Source: Balanoglossus misakiensis (Eukaryota; Hemichordata). From it: a DNA stretch of 64,000 bases. This document shows positions 1-13,890 of this stretch, in pieces. Positions within the stretch are counted from its first letter, which is position 1; every line of letters starts with the position of its first letter. The stretch covers positions 4,836,001 through 4,900,000 of the forward strand of contig CM082589.2 in the NCBI GenBank assembly GCA_040954595.2, written 5' to 3'. The translations under genes were made by a program, and so were the position numbers. Below the pieces are notes generated by a model that saw only the letters and a list, made by a program, of their open reading frames with translations, did no database searches and was not told the origin of the DNA.

Positions 1-302
1 CCAATTTCCGTTGTAGAGCAAAATAACATTTCTGATGGTTTGCGTGGGTTCCGAAATCCAAACTTTTGAGAGGCATACATCAGTTCCTTCCTGCTGCAGA
101 GCAGATTGAAAAAAAAGTATTTTAACCTTTTAAAATTACAATAATGGTGTTGTGGGGTATCTACACTCTGGCATACAAAGTGGCATGGTGCCGATCCAAT
201 GTGGCGACATTTTGGATGTGTGCGCATGTAAAATGTAGTGCAATTCTGTACGGTGGGTTGGTATTGGTGTCTCGTGTACATGTAGTGGGTCATATTGTAG
301 CT

Positions 303-314
303 CAAGATGGCGGC
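303..314 (+). promoter_or_regulatory. YY1-type motif
   Basis: The 12-mer caagatggcggc matches the consensus usually quoted for YY1 (AAnATGGCGGC). Such sites often sit at or just downstream of animal transcription starts. No gene starting here was identified, so promoter function is inference only. Confidence 0.3.
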
Positions 315-412
315 TAGCACGGAAGTAGGGGTCAAGGGTGAACACTTGTAATTAGCATATCTCACTTCTGAATCACTGAGTCTTATATCGTAACAATTGG
401 TACATGTATTGT

Positions 413-418
413 TTTATT
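413..418 (-). terminator. candidate polyadenylation signal for the terminal exon at 514-723
   Basis: The plus-strand tttatt reads AATAAA on the minus strand. It lies about 95 bases downstream of the TAA stop of the minus-strand exon at 514-723, a normal 3' UTR distance. AATAAA is common by chance in AT-rich DNA. Confidence 0.35.
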
Positions 419-513
419 GGTAACGTTGGGTTCACTGAAATATGCTGTATTGTCAGTTGTTACTTCCTCCTTCCTTTCAACGTTTCAATATTCCGGAAAT
501 ATGAACAGAACAA

Positions 514-723
514 TTATTGACGTGTTGTCGCGTTCACTGGGCAGAACAGCATAAACCACAGTCTATCGCGCGGAGTGACAAAAAAACATGTGTTTTGATC
601 AACGCAGGAGGCAACAAAATCGACCTCTTCAGAGACACAATCCCAGTCAATATTGTCGTCTGCATCCGCTGGAGTCGACACCGTGGCTTCCTGTGAGCCT
701 ATTTTAGCTTCTATTCTTTGGTT
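514..723 (-). CDS. terminal coding exon of an unrecognised minus-strand gene
   Basis: This is a 69-codon open exon ending in TAA (514-516). On the minus strand it is preceded by a pyrimidine-rich acceptor (ccccttttcag, AG at 724-725) and followed by an AATAAA 95 bases on. The peptide is acidic in its first half (PADADDNIDWD, SEEVD) and then cysteine-, aromatic- and hydrophobic-rich (DRLWFMLFCPV), ending NATTRQ. The balanced residue use looks like real coding sequence rather than an AT-rich chance ORF. I do not recognise the family. Upstream exons should lie at higher coordinates on the minus strand, but none could be joined in phase. The reading frame is taken from the open frame through the exon. 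It could still be a chance ORF beside a chance acceptor. Confidence 0.4.
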   Translation of the reverse strand, partial: NQRIEAKIGSQEATVSTPADADDNIDWDCVSEEVDFVASCVDQNTCFFVTPRDRLWFMLFCPVNATTRQ

Positions 724-760
724 CTGAAAAGGGGTTAGCATTATTGCGCAGACTCGGTAG

Positions 761-793
<33 letters not shown>

Positions 794-806
794 GCCTGTC
801 GGTCTG
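761..806 (+). repeat. (TGTC)n microsatellite
   Basis: About eleven tetranucleotide units, the first nine or so perfect and the last few with substitutions. If the exon at 514-723 is real, this lies in its upstream intron, about 35 bases from the acceptor. Confidence 0.9.
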
Positions 807-864
807 TATACATGCATGCATGTACTTGACTATGACCGGGCTGTGGATAAAGACCCCCAGCCAA

Positions 865-3800
865 TTAATATAACGACCTAGTAATTACCTATTGGGCGGG
901 GCAGATCGACGCCATTTGCTAGAGATCCGCAATGTTATTAATGCCGTTCTTTACAGACTGCGAGCTATATATCCTACTTGTTGCTGCTGGAAAGCTTCCT
1001 ACTTGTTGCTGTCGGCAATACAGATGTTTACCGTGGAGAAATCCAATATTCTCCCTTTTCTATAGGCAGTGCCCGTTCGCACAGTCAGTGGCGGCTGATA
1101 TTAAGTTCGAATGTTGGAAACTCATGCACTGCGAAATACCAATGCGTGATACATATTGTACATGCATGCATCTTCCATCAGCAGCCTTAAGAGAAACGAG
1201 GTAACATGGAATTATCCCATATCTTCTTGTAGATTTTTATGTCACTAATACTGTGTGCCGTGGGTGTGATTATTGACGTGATAGAAGCATTAGGGAAAGG
1301 GCGAAGCTGTATACAATGTAGTTTGTTTGATAAGCTTCGATTTTGTTCTCATTTGGGCGTTCCTATGCATCCCATTGTGGAAGGGATTCTCGGGCTAACA
1401 TTGGTGTATCATTCAGCTCATATCATTTTACCCAGAAACTTATGCATGGGAGAACAACGTGCTTACCAGTGTGCGCCAGTCCTGCTGAGTGGCTACGGAC
1501 AGACAACAGTTGACTACATTACGTGCCAGCGTGGGGCTAGACGTTCATGGCCTTAAGCGTGGTCACATAATTGTGGAGTTATTAAAATTTTACCTGAAAA
1601 CGTGTACGCGCATACTGCTGTCTGTAATATTTGAATCGATGGAAATGGCATTCGACGGGTTCGATGCACCCCTCTATCTTCGTCAATATCCAACGTGACC
1701 TTCACGGACACATAACTGCGCAACGTTCATTTTGATTTTTTCTAATATCGGCGACAACCCACACTGTACTCTTAACAAGCAAAACTATAAAGGTCGGTTG
1801 GGGGTTAAACCACTGACGTATTCTGATAAATTATTATGGCATACTGTAGGCACCTTGCCTCCGGCTAGATTGATCAGCAACACCGTGACGTATACTAAAC
1901 ATATTCGCCGTAGCTTCACTCTACGTTACCCGCCCTTCCTGATTCAAAATATAATCTGCACGCAAGTGTGCTATCGGAAGCTTCGAAGGTAAACGGATAA
2001 GGCATTACAGGCATCACATAAAGTATAAGCGCATGAAGGTTTCCCAAGTATCGGTGCTCTGACATTTTTGCTTTCAGCAAGGTTCAAAAGGCGTTTATAA
2101 AAATTTAATTGGATTTCTTCTGCAATATATAATCCCCCCCCCCCCGTTTGTAATTTTGTGCAACCTTATCAAAACTGACACAGTCTATAGTGTGGCTTTG
2201 TTTGTGAAACTGGGACATGCGCTGTTAAGTACTCCATCCGTCTCATTAAAATATTTATAGGTCCAATTAATGCGGGCTGCGTCATTTAACTGTTAGGGGT
2301 TCTCGGAATGAATCTTAACTGATGTAAATGAGTGAAATCGTGCCTCCTTCAAAGGCTGCACCAGCTAAGATCAGTATTTCGGAGAGGCAGACATTTCTTT
2401 GTAGCGAGAGAGGTTTTAGCTGAGTGTGTACACTCAGTGTAAAATTGAAATTTATCCGGTTGGTTTGAGAGGTTCAAGAACACCGTTCGGATTTTGATTT
2501 GTTAGGCTGTCATTGCAGCGTGGCATTCCACGACGGCCGTGACATTCGAGAAACGTCGCCGTGATGAGAAAAACAGCGGATTTACATTATGATTGAGATT
2601 GAAACAAGTGAAAATCCCTAAGCTGTGATTATCAAGCGGTATACTCAGAACCGCTAGCAAACTGTTGGTCATTCGCTCTCCAGAACTCCCTTTAGAACTC
2701 ATCGAGTCAATATTACGACAAAAGGGCAGGCTAATGAGGGGGTTCAGCGTACTATTGCGTACACCGCATGCAAGCAGGAGAAAATTGAAAAATTGCAAAA
2801 AAATAAGTAAGGCGGGTTACAGCACCCCATACCAATCAATCTTTCTATTCATTGATGTTAAAATGTCATTACTGTGTGTAGGCTCGACGTCATGCATGAC
2901 ATTTCAAGGCCAACTAAATGTATCATAGGCGTTGTTCGCATATGCCGTTCGACTGTTCTAGTCAATTCCTATTTCTTGCTAACTCCAACTGTCAATATCT
3001 ATCTGCACACGTCTTAATGTACAGATTTCTGGGCATATTCTCGCTGCCGTGATGTTAATCTTGTTCCTATCTGGAAAACCTTTATTTTATATTGGTAAAT
3101 GCGTGACCGTAATTGTTGACTAGTTCACCTTGAAGTTAAATCATATCTGTCTTAAAAGTCCTCAAATCATCTTAATGAAAAGAGTAATTATAGTTGGCTC
3201 GATCTCCGTCCTTAGGTGTCTTGACTCGCCTACGGTTCATCAGCGTTGCGATTAGAGTCGAATACCCTCCATACATGTACGAGTAGATTGTCAATGCTTT
3301 GTGAATAACCCAAATGATGTGTAAATGTAGTGATATTTCATACGAATGTAGTGTTATGGTTTATTTGAAGAAGGATCAATGTCCATTTTAAACCTTTAAA
3401 ATGCCCTTAAACGTTCACATAAAAAACGTTTCAAGTAGCAATGGGTTACTCATGTCTCTATGTGCGAGGTTGATAAATTTGATGTAGGCTAGATAACATA
3501 TATTACCCTTGAAAACTTATTTTTCATGCGTATCTTAGTGCAATACACACGTGGGTGGTGCAGAGATAAACGAAGAAAAAATGACTTTGAAAGAATCCTG
3601 TTATCCTTCAATGTTTGGCTATGCTTTGCAGATCATGAGATCATTCATGCAAATCGACTATGTATGATATTTTTTATGTGTATGGTGTATGATTCACTAC
3701 CCAAGAGAATCTTATCAAGTTATGTCTGATGATCGCATCATAGAACCTGGTGATCCGTCATCTCGCCAGTTGCATGCATATACGCCTTTGATGACGTGGC

Positions 3801-4910
3801 ACTCATTGGAATTAAACCAACAGCCGGAAATCCACGATTATCCAGTATCTTTAATATCTATACGGAAAGTGAAACGTGTGCTTCTTTATGAACTAGGGTT
3901 AAAGGTACACGGTCACCTATGGAAATTTAGCTAGTGTTACCATGGTTAAGTGAGATCTAGCCAATCACAGATTTTCAGTGGGTGGCACACGCGAAAAAAC
4001 GAGGCCACCATATCTTCTTTAGAACACTCAGATACGCCGTTTTTTTGCCGTTTCGTTGTGGTACAGTGTATTACAGTTTGTTCGTTTTATTTTAGTAGTC
4101 GGGTAGCGTGCCTTCAGTGTTAAGATTATCATGGCACTATCGGGAATGTATTGCCATATCGAAACCCATGTGTAGCTGTATTCCCACTGGTAATCTTTCT
4201 TGGACCCTAATCCTCATGCTCCACCAGTAATCCGTAATGAGATATTGTGATCTGTGCGTCAATCTTGGTGTCCGGACACATCCGACTGAAATACATGTAA
4301 TAGGTTCGGATATAGAATGTCCATATGTCTGGCAAACTAGAGCGACGATCTATGCAATCTGGGATGATCATGAAATACTAATTTTCTGAAAACCGTGAAT
4401 CGAAATCAGATAACTGTTGGCAATTGTACTGACGATCTAGTAATATCCAGTCATTGTGGCCAGTTTGTGTCGAGTCGGGTCTCCCGAAACACGTAGGCCT
4501 ATTCTGCCCGTGTGACATCGCCTAATTAATGGCTGGTCTGTCCCTAAATGAGACAACGTTACTCTAATACCTAAACCAGACAGATTTATTTCACCACGTA
4601 CAGCAGAATCGTTAACTCAACGGCCAGTTACAGTAACTGCACCTTTCAAAACACGACACACATGCACATACATGTACTGGGGCGTATTTCCTCAACCTAT
4701 ACATGTACTTCATTTTATTCTCAGATTGTTAAAACTAGAACGTACCCTCATCAAACTAAATGAGGTTTTTGCCTCGGTTCGCTTTTATTCGGCCCAAATC
4801 AATAGTCTGTGATGTTTCCAGTACGGGTAAATCCAAACAGCCAATGTTAGCAGCAGTTGACCATTTTTCGAACTCGCCGAGATCCTGCGAGACTTCTCGT
4901 GACTTGGTAA
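865..4910. other. no gene recognised
   Basis: Open frames of 60-105 codons occur on both strands, but none has splice-site support, a recognisable domain or coding-like composition. There is a poly-C run near 2138-2145. Nothing else is supportable. Confidence 0.5.
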
Positions 4911-5010
4911 CCTATTCCAGTTTCATTCATAGCTTGATTGTATTACTTGGCTATCGACCTGTTGCTACGGTAATTAGCCAAGTCTCGCGATATATCGCAA
5001 TGAGCGGAAA
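4911..5010. repeat. dispersed repeat family, copy 1 (CTCGCGAG family)
   Basis: About 100 bp aligning with 34628-34722 and more weakly with 16179-16259. Shared blocks are cctattcyag, ttgattgtrttacttggcta, gttgctayrgtaatta and a CTCGCGA-containing end. In this copy the palindrome has decayed to tctcgcgatatatcgc. No open frame is conserved, so it is probably a short non-autonomous mobile element or its remnant. Confidence 0.65.
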
Positions 5011-8000
5011 ATCATCTATCGTGCGAACAGTCTGCGCTACCACAGCACAGTTGTCCCGCTAAAAGTACATTGTAGTCCACATTTTGACACTATCCTAACT
5101 GAAACAGTAGTAACTGGGGCAATATGATTACCTCAATGAGTATAAACAGATATCACTGAGAATGCTGGACAATTCCAGTAAACTATTGCCCTAATTACAT
5201 GTGTATGTCTCTTATTCCGCTCACATTATGCGGCCTATGTTTCGTTCGGTGCGTTAAGCATTCTCGTACATCTTTGTATCCCTCAACTAAATCATGCAGT
5301 ACTTACTTATCCGTGTAAAGCGTTCACTCTTGCGCAAGAATTACTCCTGCAGACACGGTGAACTCAACTCACTCATGATTCAATTTAATGCCTTACGTCA
5401 TCATGTCAGCATTAAACCATTTGTTACCTCAACCATATGCGTGTCAAGCTCAGACTGTTAGCCGAGTCACACAAGACAGCATTGTCGCGACCAGACAGTT
5501 CATTATGGTGATTTACCCGACGCGCCCTTTTCTTCAAAAGCAGCCACATAATTATAAACGGCGGTAGTTGTTAACCGAAATAGACTCTGTAAATTCTGCC
5601 TCTCCAAACGGAGACAGCTCTCATTCGATCTCAGACGGCCCATTAGAATATGAACTAACGAGAACATATCAGATAAAAGAGTGTTTAGCTTTCATGCACC
5701 CTGTTGACATTTCCTCACAATGCAACGCGTTAGAAAACAGATAGCCTGTTCCGACATAAAGGTCGAACTCTGTGGCATTCTGACTGAAAAGATTACTTAC
5801 AGTGGTTTAGGTGTCAGGAAATATCCTTTACCATTATATTAAAATTGACATTGCTAAAATACTGATCGACAGTAAGTGTTGGTGGTTTATCCAATTTTTC
5901 GGTGTCGCTACATGTACGTGATACTCTGCCTTTTATGGTCAATAATTGAAGCAATGTGTCTTCCTCCCCCCACCCCATCCCCAAACAAAGAGCTCCGTTT
6001 CAAAGGAGATGTTTTTTACACCCGTATAAACCTTACGCGAAGCAGACTTTGCAAGTAGATTGTATTGCGCAGATCACCTGGAGCATAAACCATACTCGGT
6101 GAAAAAATATTCATTACGATTTGTTGCCCTCAAGTTGTAAGATGAGAAGCGCGGAATCTTCTACAGGTAACCACAGAAGAGGATGATTTCTTCTCAGACT
6201 TATAAATAATTCCGTTCAAAAGTCGAACCCCAACGTGGTATTCACACAGACGCGTGTATAGTGACGCCCTTGATTCCTTAGAGGAAGACTGCAAAAACGT
6301 ACAAAGCGTATTCAGCAGACTGCCATTGACGAATGTGTTGGTTTACTCATCAACATCTACCGGACGATATGATAAATCGTGTGATAGAGACAGAAGTTGT
6401 CGCGTTAGAAAATGAGCATAGATAATCTAGCAATGACAGGCGGCCAATCCACATCAATTTGCTGCGGTTTACTTTCCGCAACGGTCAACCAAACGGAATA
6501 CTGAAATGATAACGTGCATTTTACTGTCGAAAGTTCGCTGTTCGTGATTAAAGGTGCAAAGTCCCCTGTGCAAATTTCGCTGCACTAATTGCCATGGAAT
6601 TCTAACGTGGGCATATGCTTATTACTGGCGGCTGTCATCCTCTAACTGAAGGAACATGGCTACCTTCCCCTTTCTCGGCAGAATAAATATTTCAAGTTTT
6701 CTGTACATACGTTGTACAAATAATATGATTTAAAAACTAAAAGCGACCCTTTACACTAATAATTCAAGTAATTCGGGATATTTTTGAATCTCCGATGTTT
6801 TTTCTTTCCCTTATATCAGCGTATATATTCGACTTTGTAACGGAAATAATCGCGTGTAGGTGGAATATACCCTGGAGGCTTGCCAGACGACCACCATAGT
6901 TTATCACGTGCGTCAACCTTGTTACCGTCTAGTTATATTCGCGCTTGTCTAAATCACACGGAGCAAATAAACGATACATTAAACATGCTTGGTGCGTATT
7001 GGCTTCATTTTTACATTCGTGTACCCTTTACTGTCGTTTTTTTATGTTGCCGCGGCTTTCTGTTTCCTATGGTTCGTCGGTAACCAGGCCCCGATAGAAG
7101 TACGCAACACTGAGCACTGAACAGATAGCCATCAAAATTAATAGTTCGACATAAAAAGTCGCTCCGCTTTCGAGAGCTCCTCGAAAATTAATTAGTTATT
7201 CGTGAAAAGTAGTTAAAGGCACCCGATTGAAAGAAACGCGCTCTCGTGCAACACGAGCCATGGTAACCCGATCAAATGAAACTTTCCTTTACTTTTTTTC
7301 CGAGTGGTGTCCATGGCAACGATATGGCAAAGGGGGATAAATACTTCCTGCGCGAAAGTAGCACTTCATAATTCCGTGTATTTGTGGTGACGCGGGAATA
7401 TTAATCAGATACTCAGCCTGTTTAATACACATGCTGACTCCAAAAGACGTCCACTTAGTGACATTCACGACGTGATAATCACTGTAAGCGATCTCTAGTC
7501 CCGGGAGAATCCAGCACGTTCTCACAGAGCAAAATCAGGCATCCTCGACTTGCAAAGCAGATAATTTGATAATATCCTTAGGGTTGGCGTGTGATTGCGA
7601 TATTTTAATTTGAGCGATAAAACTTTACGTTCAATTAGATAGTCACGATAATATAGCTTTATAATCTACGTTTAAAATATTTTGTGTGTAAAAGAGTTCC
7701 AATTCCAGTTCAACCCTAGCAACAGTAACCATATCATACATTAGATACAGCAGCTCCATGTCTATAATGGAACTTCTTCAATGACCCATTTCATCTACTG
7801 GTATAGAGGGAAGACTCGCCAGTCCGAATCCAAACACACGGAAACCACCAAAAAAATTGTACAAAAATATCAGTTATGATTGACTCAGCCAAAAATAGAA
7901 TCATTTATACTTGCCCCGTGCACTCAAGAAAAACACGTACATCTCGAACGGACAACACTATAGTAATTTCGCGCCCTCGTTTGCATGTGTATCGTATAAT

Positions 8001-11000
8001 GACGTACTGAAAAGTTATTATACGATAGAATTGTAAAGGTTAGTAGGTTAGGCAGAAGGTGTGTAATCATGTGAACCGTGTAAAGTATGCCAAACTTATA
8101 TTCCTGTCACAGTGATAAGATACACACTAATATGAAATTGGCTCACTTTAAACGAATATAATTTATATGATATCTCACCTTTGCATTTTTATTCGCCCGA
8201 TGTGAGCTTACATACAGGCCAGACTAACTCATACGTGTGAAATTATATCGTTGACTTCATGGTCGAACTTTTTGATACCATTATGATGCACATGCGCAAT
8301 GCTATGACTTCCAAATATAGAAATAATTGGACAGAAATTTGCCACGCTTGATCTCAAAAAATTACAATATCTGCCATTGTGTGAATGCGTTTTCATTCGT
8401 ACTTTGTGGTTCTACTTCGTGGTAGAATTACCTAAAGAGAAATTTATATGTGATAATAAGTGAGTTTCCATTTCGTTTCAGTAATTGCGACGATTATTTT
8501 CCCATGTTTAGCTTTTTATCATCCGAAATGCAATCCTTATCTTCAGACATTAGAAACGAAGATAGCAGGAAGGAAGCCACTCGACGCGTTTTATCGCATC
8601 GTGTCGTGCCGCGTTGGTAAAAAAAGCTCCTGTTATCCTCATGTGTTTCTGACATCAGATTATGCTCGTTCCACTCACCGCAGGCGACAAGACAGCATTA
8701 TGGACCAGCGCAGCTTCGTCTATAGAATAGTTGGACACGTCACGTTCAGTGAAATTTTGAGAAGCAAAATAACGATGCATTTGACGTGAGAACGCGCAGA
8801 ACGCGCTATCTGACTAATAAGTGAGATTGAGAAAACGTGACGACAAAAAGTTATTGGGAAATGTCACTTGTAACTAGCAAGGTCGTGTGCTGTTTTCATG
8901 TTTGGACTGTGATTTCGTTAAAGTACACGGCGACATCGCCGTGAAGGAGTGAGGAAAGGCAAACAGTAGACTCTTTGTTTGTAGCACGTAGCTGTTTCTT
9001 TCGGGAACAGAAGATCAGATGCACTTTGCACCACTTCATAATCCGAAATGTTTCTGCGACACTATTTGCGTTTTTGCGACACAGAGAATTAATCCCTTAG
9101 GGGCTTGTGTCCACTCACACAAAGTTTATGTATAGGCGCTGAAGCTCGGCCCCATATGGGTTGCGGAGAGGTGTTATTTCCTTACACTAGCTCGGGTCTG
9201 GCCGGCAAAGCCGTCTCAAATCTGACATGTTTCAGGACCACTTGAACCGTTAACGCATAATAATTTACGCAAGTATTGGATCTGGGGCGGTTCAGAAACG
9301 TCTTAATGGTCCCTGTGTGACCGCCATATTAGTTTGTTTCCGTGGGTGTTTTTGTTATGAAAGCAAGGCACAGTATCTGGTTTTGATTGGTCTTAGCCAA
9401 AGATAGTTACTGCTGCTTCTTCGTCACTGCTAACGAGCTATTTATATTGGCAAGCCCTCTGGTTGGCTTTTGGAATATCTCAAATGCAACCTTTATTTCT
9501 GCACGTTTTTCGACGATAGATAGCGAGTAATCCTGACCTCCCAACTTGCATCAAATATTTATGCCAATCCGAGATTTGCCTCGCCGGTAAGTTCATGACA
9601 AAATGGGTAGCATGCGCCACACTGGCATTTCATATTTTGTTTGCTGCACAAGAGATTTACTCAAGTGTCGGCGTCAAATGGTGTGAAGATGGAGCTATTT
9701 ACATAAATATTAATTGTCGGCTGCAAACGTAGATTTATTGCAACTGTGTGCGCAACAAATGGACACTATTAACCTTTGTTCACTTGCCGTAGAAGAAGTG
9801 TCGGACAGGTACATGCGCCGATGTAGTAACGATGATCTGGGGCGCGTAGTAGCATTGATTTCCTTGCCTTCCCAAGGAGGGCCACTACGCCATCTGCTGG
9901 TGTCACGGATGTTATGTATGTCTGTTTTGAAGAGCTTAGCTACGTTCTCCAAGGGTTAATACCCACGCGGCCTTCTAAGAACCCACTCCAGGGAGAGACC
10001 CGCGTTGTTGTTCAATTCTCATCCATTGGTTCAGTGTACGCATTCGCTTATCTGTCGCTCGGAGATTTGTAACCAACAGTGACTGAGGTGTCAAGATGGC
10101 CTTTGTATTATTTTTATCCATTTTCGTCTGAGACAGGCAAGCGTTCCAAGTTAGCAGAATACTAATAGCACTTATATTCAAGGAAACACGCTGATCGCCT
10201 ATATCACATTTGTGGAAATTTTTCCGAGAAATCCTACAAATGCCCTTAAGCCCTTGTCGGCGGTAAAGTCAGAATGTCAGACAGCGGCATGCAGCAATTC
10301 AGGTGGGAGCATCAGGGGACTTCGTGACTATAGCATTATCTGAACCGTATATTATAGATGTTGGTTAGGTGCAAAGCTCTTTGGTTAAAACGTGTATCAC
10401 AAAGATGAGACATCTTGAAATGTATGTCAACGTGGGAAAAAGCGCATGGATTTTCTATATCATTCAACCACCTGCTAAACACACCATTCAACAGCCTCTG
10501 CCGACGTTTATGTGATGAAAAGTCGCATTTATCTTGAATTTCATTTTGGTTCTCGGGATAACTATTCAAATTATCCATAAAGGAAACCACACACCATGTA
10601 AGAATTATTTGGTAGCGACCAGCTGCGTCTTGAGAATGACCTCATTTTAAGACTCATGGCGTTATTCATATTGAAGCCGATCGACATAGTCAGCACAAGG
10701 CCGCGATGGCACTCACGATGGTTTTGATTTGCAGGACATCAGCGCAAAAAGTGATTTGCGTCTGAAAACAGCATCATATAGTTTTCCATATATACCATAG
10801 TACCGTTCCCAGGTAAAATCGTACTCAAATTAAGATGTCTTGTTTGCGTTCTTTAAATTATGCCAGAATTAGGTCACGTGTAATTGCGAAACGGTGGGAA
10901 AATCGCCAGACTGTGCCAAATTGCTGTGAGCTAAAACAATATTTTTTTTCAAACTGGAATACATTTCAAACATTTACGAATGTCCACATAGTATAGATTC

Positions 11001-12673
11001 GTTCCAAAGATTCCCGGATGTAGCCGGCCACGTAAATGATGTGTAGACTTTCAAGAGCCGTGATGAAAACGATTCCTTGTCGTAATGACTATTGCGGTTC
11101 GAAATTGCATTCCGTTGACGTACACCGCGCTTCACGACCTTACGATTTCCCCATCACTTATACATAACGTCTGACAAATTAGTCGACAGGATGAATGATT
11201 ATGTTTCATAGTCGCGTGTGAGTAGAATTGATTTTCTTTAAGAATCAAGCAAGCAAAGCGACTTGTTTTGGCCGTGAAACCCTGTAACATATCAACGTGC
11301 TGGAATGGTATGTGGGAACTTCGCTGGTGCAAGTTGAGTGTGTATCGGTGTACACAACAGAACGTTATCGTCATCGATATTGTTTGTCTTTGACAACGAT
11401 GACATATCACTGTACAGGCAGTGGCCCAAATCTGTCAGTCATCTGACCGACTTTTACGGGCGCATCTCTTAAATTGAAAACAAAAGTTTCTCCAGTTTGC
11501 TCTCTGTCTAACCCCTATCCATTATTGGATTTTATCGTGACAGGGCAAATGATGACACGCGCCGTGTTCGCCATGGCAATTGAATGCCATTATGATATTG
11601 ACTTTCCAATATCGGCGCAAAGTACCGTACCTCACAGGTAAAATGTTTGTCGGGTTTTGCTGTGATGTCATTCAGTGTGGCTGCGAAAGTTGGTCGTCTA
11701 GCTTATCTCCAATGCCCATGTCCGAAGACGTAACTCAGACTTAGGAGAAAGAACTATACGGGCGCCATATATGCATCTATATAATACATGTACAGGGCCC
11801 GAAGTGAGTCAGTCCAGTCTTGGCATAGACAAAAACCTTACTCAGACTTGTCAGCATAATATTGCTATCGTGTTGGCGCGAGTGCAGTGCAGTGCATCCA
11901 TGAGTCACGATGCATATGTGTACTCTTTAGACTCGCCCACATCATATCGTTCAGTTTAATTATTGGCTATACCATCAAGGCAGAGATAGCATCAATGATG
12001 ACCTTTTCATTTCATCGGGGCTTTAAATCACACAAGGGCCGAGAAGGCATCTCGCGTGATAATCTTTGCTGTATTCATTTTGCACAACCATGTCGACAGT
12101 TGACTGTAATTTCAAAAATGTCACTAAACGTCTTGTAAGAATTCATCGTTTTTCAACCAGGACAGAGCATATAGAGTAGACGTGATGGGCAGGTGGTCTT
12201 ATACCTGTGACCTTTGTCCTTCGATGGTTGTTTTCGTTCTCTCGTTCGCGATAACATTTACAATTTATTTTTTGTTAGGTTACACTGCTCAGGGCAGTAC
12301 ATCTAACCGTTTCTCCTATAAACCACATGTTTTTTTTCCACTATGCCAGAGGGTTTCCTCCCAATATTTGTCCAAACAACCGCGTGTGTATACCGCATGA
12401 TAAACACAATTCGATTTTTGCCTTCGACGATATAAAGGTGGTGTGTACGTCTGTTCAGGCGCAGACAATCAGGAACGCAGGTTTGTCCCCAATATATCAA
12501 ATCGTCGTAAACAACTCAACGGCTTTATATTAACAAGGGAGACTGGAGCCAATTTCATTCCGAACAATCTGACTCTCTGATGTGTATTACTCCCAAGTAA
12601 TAAACGAGAAGACAGGACTACAGGTGATGACATTGTCTATAGAATTCACCTCTGATGGACCTCGTGTCAGTCA
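5011..12673. other. no gene recognised
   Basis: About 7.7 kb without a supportable exon. The only structure noted is an 11-bp perfect inverted repeat (tatcgtataat / attatacgata) at 7990-8027 around a 16-base spacer. Overlapping open frames on both strands at 9710-9959 have no acceptor or donor context or domain. Confidence 0.45.
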
Positions 12674-13048
12674 CTGTTAAGGTAGATGACTAGACCCAGA
12701 GGCAGTGCGCGCACATGCCATAGCCTTACATGTAGAATTTTGACATTTTCACAACAGGTGTCAAATGAGGAGTATTATTAAATGATGTCAAGAAACACAC
12801 CGCGCTTGATTATTTGATAGAACTGTTCGGATATTTTCACCATAAGGAAAACTATAGCATAGGGAGTGTTAGAAAAATGCTGACTCAGCATTTACCACAA
12901 TCTTTGAGACCCCTAACTGAAAAAGTAGCATGGAAACACCTTCGTTTTTCTCTATATTTGATTTTATCATTCACTGATAAACAATATATATAAAAATCAG
13001 GAAAATGACAATATTTTAACTTGTGAGTATAGTCATCTACCTTAAGAG
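12674..13048. mobile_element. candidate MITE-like element with terminal inverted repeats
   Basis: The left end (12674-12693, ctgttaaggtagatgactag) is repeated in inverted orientation at 13029-13048 with few mismatches, enclosing about 375 bp of AT-rich non-coding DNA. A partial relative of its left portion lies at 13816-13890 (ttaaggtagaagactac, then a shared gtagaattttga block), which supports a repeat family. No target-site duplication is clear at the ends, so the class is not assigned. Confidence 0.45.
12878..12890. promoter_or_regulatory. perfect T-MARE palindrome
   Basis: TGCTGACTCAGCA is an exact match to the 13-bp TRE-type Maf recognition element, bound by large and small Maf, NRF and AP-1-related bZIP dimers. 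The palindrome extends to AATGCTGACTCAGCATT. It lies within the inverted-repeat element 12674-13048. Binding in this organism is inferred. Confidence 0.5.
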
Positions 13049-13815
13049 TCAGTTGAGTTTTTAATCTTTCCAAAAAGGTTCTTGGTGCATCTGCATGCTA
13101 TCGCAGCACCACTTGTTCTGATTCTTGACATGTAAGAGTAGGTTGAAATGCCGATCGAGTTCGCGGGAAAAGTGGTCAATCGAACCTTTCAATATAATCG
13201 TCGAAATGTCTCGTTCTTAATAATGTGATTTCAACATAATTGTCTGCAAAAGTTATAGTAAGGAATCATCAAAACCATATTCTTCCCTGTACAGTCATTC
13301 ATTCGTTTTCTTGTTGTGAACGGGGGGAAAGATTAGATTGTACCCCATCGTACAAAACCAATTACAGATGAAAGCACGCCTGTTTAGCGCTGCTTTCTTC
13401 TGAAAAGTGCGAACGATAACGTGACCGCAATTCAAACCATCCAGTTCTAATATTTCTCCACGTGAGACGAAGACTGTCGCGTGTGTTCCTCTGAACCGGT
13501 GACTTTTCAAAATCCGACTATGGACAAAGTAATCATCGTCAATCGCATCTCAGACGAGAATGGTATTATCATCGGATTGTTCCCGTCATTCTAAGATTAC
13601 CAGCATATTCTCCCCCATTTTACACACATTTTAAGCTTTCAATCAAGCAAAACGTAAAGAGCAAAGGATAACATCTGGAGAAAAAAAACGTCTTCTCATG
13701 CGTGCGAACACGTCTGGCGGATGTCTCATCCCACAGAAAGAAAGATCAATGCAGAGCGCTCAGTCTGTTCCCTATGAGCGACCGTTCAACCAGAAGCGTC
13801 GTTTGTGATGTGGAA

Positions 13816-13890
13816 TTAAGGTAGAAGACTACACAGATGCAGGTTATCATATTCTACAGCGGCTGCTTATCTGTAGAATTTTGAGAAAAC
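13816..13890. repeat. partial copy related to the element at 12674
   Basis: This stretch shares ttaaggtaga(a/t)gacta and, about 55 bases on, gtagaattttga with the left part of 12674-13048, in the same order and at similar spacing. No matching right end was found, so it is a fragment or a diverged copy. Confidence 0.4.

Noticed and set aside
9572-9604. Possible upstream GPCR exon ending at the donor gccg|gtaagt
   Set aside because: Phase 1 matches the receptor acceptor, but the frame closes about 25 codons upstream and shows no TM1-TM3 sequence.
9710-9959. Overlapping 80-codon frames on both strands
   Set aside because: Mutually antisense open frames without domain or splice signals; at most one could be real and neither can be supported.
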